The notes below the pieces were generated by a model, which saw only the letters and a list, made by a program, of their open reading frames with translations, made no database searches and had not been told where the DNA came from. Of a stretch of DNA of 18,097 nucleotides, positions 15,959-18,097 are shown in pieces. This DNA comes from Pseudomonadota bacterium. Lineage in GTDB: Bacteria; Pseudomonadota; Gammaproteobacteria; Burkholderiales; Burkholderiaceae_B. Every line of letters begins with the position of its first letter. Position 1 is the first letter of the stretch. The translations under genes and the position numbers were made by a program. Where the stretch lies: NCBI GenBank assembly GCA_023427085.1, contig JAEZBO010000076.1:1-18097 (forward strand), read 5' to 3'.

Positions 15959-16789
15959 TTATCTGGTGATTTGTTTGAACTGGCGAGTGGTGTCGGTCAG
16001 CGCCGTCTCGGCCGGCAGGCGCTCCATGCTGGACGCGCCGAAAAAGCCGTTGCAGTCGGCGCAGTGCCGCAGGATGTAGCGCGCGTCGTCCGGCGTGGCG
16101 ATCGGGCCGCCGTGGCACAGCACGATGACGTCGGGATTGACCCGCCGCGCCGCCTGGGCCCACGCGTTGATGGGCTCGACGCAGCCGGCCAGGTCCAGCG
16201 CGGTGTGCGCGCCGATGGCGCCGCCGGTGGTCAGGCCCAGGTGGCAGACCACCACGTCGGCGCCGGCGCGCGCCATGTCGGCGGCCTCGTCCTCGCCGAA
16301 CACATAGGGCGTGGTCAGCAGGTCCAGCTCGCTGGCCGCGCGCACCATGTCGACCTCCTGGCCGTAGCTCATGCCGGTTTCTTCGAGATTGGCGCGGAAC
16401 ACGCCGTCGATCAGCCCGACCGTCGGGAAGTTCTGCACCCCCGAGAAGCCCAGCTCGATCAGGCGCCGCAGGAAATCATCACGGATCAGGAAGGGATCGG
16501 TGCCGTTGACGCCGGCGATCACCGGCGTGTGCTGGACCACCGGCAGCACCTCGCGCGCCATCTCGAGCACGATCTCGTTGGCGTTGCCGTAGGACAGCAG
16601 GCCGGCCAGCGAGCCGCGTCCGGCCATGCGATAACGGCCCGAGTTGTAGATCACGATCAGGTCGATGCCGCCAGCCTCCTCGCACTTGGCCGACAGGCCG
16701 GTGCCGGCGCCGCCGCCGATGATGGGCCGGCCCTGCTCGATCAGGTCGCGGAAGGTCTGCAGTATCCGACTGCGGCTTATGCGGGGCAT
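15959..16789 (-). CDS. Phosphoenolpyruvate hydrolase/TIM-barrel family protein (Tm-1 C-terminal type)
   Basis: A 276-residue single-domain TIM barrel of the family annotated as PEP hydrolase or TIM-barrel signal transduction protein (PF09370). The glycine-rich first turn GGGAGTGLSAKC (25-36) and the strongly conserved YNSGRYRMAGRGS (48-60) identify it; a CHGGP near 220 is a further phosphate-loop-like element. The enzyme name rests on relatedness to PEP-mutase-like barrels; the true reaction is not firmly established. The same domain forms the C-terminal half of the tomato antiviral protein Tm-1. Here the ATG at 16789 directly abuts the TAA of the Tm-1-like gene with no spacing, and GGAG lies within that gene's last codons, so the two are translationally coupled. 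The YqiK-like gene follows after 12 bases. Confidence 0.9.
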   Translation of the reverse strand: MPRISRSRILQTFRDLIEQGRPIIGGGAGTGLSAKCEEAGGIDLIVIYNSGRYRMAGRGSLAGLLSYGNANEIVLEMAREVLPVVQHTPVIAGVNGTDPFLIRDDFLRRLIELGFSGVQNFPTVGLIDGVFRANLEETGMSYGQEVDMVRAASELDLLTTPYVFGEDEAADMARAGADVVVCHLGLTTGGAIGAHTALDLAGCVEPINAWAQAARRVNPDVIVLCHGGPIATPDDARYILRHCADCNGFFGASSMERLPAETALTDTTRQFKQITR

Positions 16790-18097
16790 TTATCTCATCT
16801 CCAGAAGGGTGGCGGGGCGGACGGCGGCGGGTCGCGTGATCTCGTGCAAGGCGGCCACCAGCGCGTCGGCGAACTCGGGGTCGTTGATGTGCAGGTCCAG
16901 CTTGACCAGCTTGCGCTGCGGGCCGGGACGGAAATCGGTTTCGATCGCGGCGAACAGCGCCTGGTCGGCGGCCGGATCCCAGAACGGGCCGCCGACGACG
17001 TCGATCGACGACACGCCGCGCAGCGGCAGCAGGAAGCGCAGCGGGCCTTTCATGCGGTTGAGCTTGGCGGCGATGTAGCGGCCGATGGCGGCGCTCTCCT
17101 GCGCGGTGGTGCGCATCAGCGTGACGTTGTCGTTGTGCTGGTAGAACAGCCGGCCGCGCAGCTTTTCGGGCACCGTGTCGCGGGCGCCGAAGTTGACCAT
17201 GTCGAGCGCGCCGCAAGAGCCCACGTAGGGGATTGCCTGCTCGGCGTAGACATCCATGCGCCGCGGCCCGGCCGTGAAGATGCCGCCGCCGATCTCGTCG
17301 GCGATCTCGGTGGTCGAGATGTCCAGCACCGCGGCCAGCATGCCCGACTGCGCCAGCTTCTCCATCGACTGGCCGCCGGTGCCGGTGGCGTGGAACACCA
17401 GGCAGTCGTAGTCGTCCGACAGCGCGCGCGTGACCGCCTGCACACAGGGCGTGGTGACGCCGAACATGCTCAGCCCCACCGCCGCCTTGCCCTGCGCGTC
17501 CGGCACGTGGCGATTGGCGACCATGCCGGCCAGCGCGTGCGCGGCGTTGGACAACACCTGCGCGCTGATGCGGTTGATGCCCGAGACGTCGGCGACCGAG
17601 TACATCATGCAGATGTCGCTGGGGCCGACGTAGGGGCGCACGTCGCCCGACGCCACCGTCGACACCAGCACCTTGGGCACGCCGATCGGCAGGGCCCGCA
17701 TCGCCGCGCTGCTCATCTGCGTGCCGCCCGAGCCGCCCGCGCCGATGATGCCGCCCAGGTCGCGGCGGCTGACGATGAAGTGCGTCAGCGCCTCGGTCAT
17801 GCCGGCCACCGCGCTGCCGCGGTCGCCGGTGAACACCGCCGCCTCGCCGCCCGGATGATGGCGCGCGACCTCGCGGGCATGCACGTTGGCCGGCGAGGGC
17901 TTGGACGAGGTCGAAATGTCGACCGTCACGGTGCGCAGGCCCAGCCGCTCCATGCAGTGGCGCAGGAAGAACAGTTCGCTGGCCTTGGTATCGAAGGTGC
18001 CGACGATGTAGGCGGCCCGTTCGGCCGACTGCGCCACCGGCAGCGCGTAGGCGCGGCCCTGGTCGGCCGGCGTGGCCTTGCCGGCCCCGGGCGGCGC
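16790..18097 (-). CDS. Tm-1-like ATP-binding (UPF0261) family protein, 5' end possibly outside window
   Basis: A UPF0261 protein, homologous to the N-terminal half of tomato Tm-1, with a Rossmann-like nucleotide-binding fold; its bacterial role is unknown. Counting from the GTG at 18037 (415 residues, about the family length), diagnostic blocks are GTFDTK (13-18), GAGGSGGTQ (99-107) and FHATGTGGQSME (215-226). That GTG has no ribosome-binding sequence. Upstream the frame stays open to the window edge for 20 codons, every one ending in G or C, without an ATG, GTG or TTG, so translation probably begins outside the window. The extra residues are Pro/Gly/Ala-rich and could be an N-terminal extension or a linker from a further domain. 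It heads the operon with the TIM-barrel, YqiK-like and SRPBCC genes, its TAA touching the next ATG. Confidence 0.9.
   Translation of the reverse strand, partial: APPGAGKATPADQGRAYALPVAQSAERAAYIVGTFDTKASELFFLRHCMERLGLRTVTVDISTSSKPSPANVHAREVARHHPGGEAAVFTGDRGSAVAGMTEALTHFIVSRRDLGGIIGAGGSGGTQMSSAAMRALPIGVPKVLVSTVASGDVRPYVGPSDICMMYSVADVSGINRISAQVLSNAAHALAGMVANRHVPDAQGKAAVGLSMFGVTTPCVQAVTRALSDDYDCLVFHATGTGGQSMEKLAQSGMLAAVLDISTTEIADEIGGGIFTAGPRRMDVYAEQAIPYVGSCGALDMVNFGARDTVPEKLRGRLFYQHNDNVTLMRTTAQESAAIGRYIAAKLNRMKGPLRFLLPLRGVSSIDVVGGPFWDPAADQALFAAIETDFRPGPQRKLVKLDLHINDPEFADALVAALHEITRPAAVRPATLLEMR

Noticed and set aside
11663..18097. One zinc-responsive unit including the Tm-1/SPFH operon
   Set aside because: The Zur box lies after the last gene of the four-gene operon and only directs the receptor gene. 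Nothing upstream of the operon is visible to test for zinc control.

Overview
The window is GC-rich DNA (almost every codon in the genes ends in G or C) that reads like a chromosome of the Burkholderiales, most likely Bordetella/Achromobacter (Alcaligenaceae). The basis is the very Bordetella-like MetK, the metK / two lpxL / dapF / DUF484 / xerC neighbourhood, and an orphan Bug-type periplasmic receptor. The genus is an inference; no rRNA or other marker is present. No mobile element, CRISPR array, tRNA or rRNA is visible.

Region 1 (1-2792): the 3' part of an amidase-signature enzyme runs rightward and converges on metK (leftward) across a perfect 18-bp inverted repeat that should terminate both. 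metK has a promoter-like element about 200 bases upstream of its GTG start, leaving a long structured leader.

Region 2 (2793-7289): a compact rightward housekeeping operon. Two LpxL/HtrB-type lipid A acyltransferases overlap by 4 bases and are followed by dapF (lysine/peptidoglycan precursor), a DUF484 protein and xerC (chromosome dimer resolution). Two genes in this operon carry related 15-bp in-frame tandem repeats.

Region 3 (7314-11585): a catabolic module. A GntR/FCD regulator with an AT-hook-like tail diverges from a DHDPS/NAL-family aldolase, an aldehyde dehydrogenase and a Bug periplasmic binding protein. A long dyad centred between the divergent genes is the probable operator. The likely logic is uptake of a carboxylate, lyase or dehydratase action to an aldehyde, then oxidation; the substrate is unknown.

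Region 4 (11663-13780): a ZnuD-like TonB-dependent receptor with a 16-histidine loop, directly downstream of a near-perfect Zur box. This is a zinc-starvation outer-membrane importer.

Region 5 (13836-18097, leftward): a tightly packed four-gene operon: Tm-1-like/UPF0261 protein, PEP-hydrolase-type TIM barrel, YqiK-family SPFH/flotillin and an SRPBCC lipid-pocket protein. The first two are the separate-gene form of the two halves of the plant Tm-1 protein. Their coupling to a membrane-microdomain scaffold and a small-molecule-binding protein is the best candidate here for an undescribed system. The first gene is open to the window edge.
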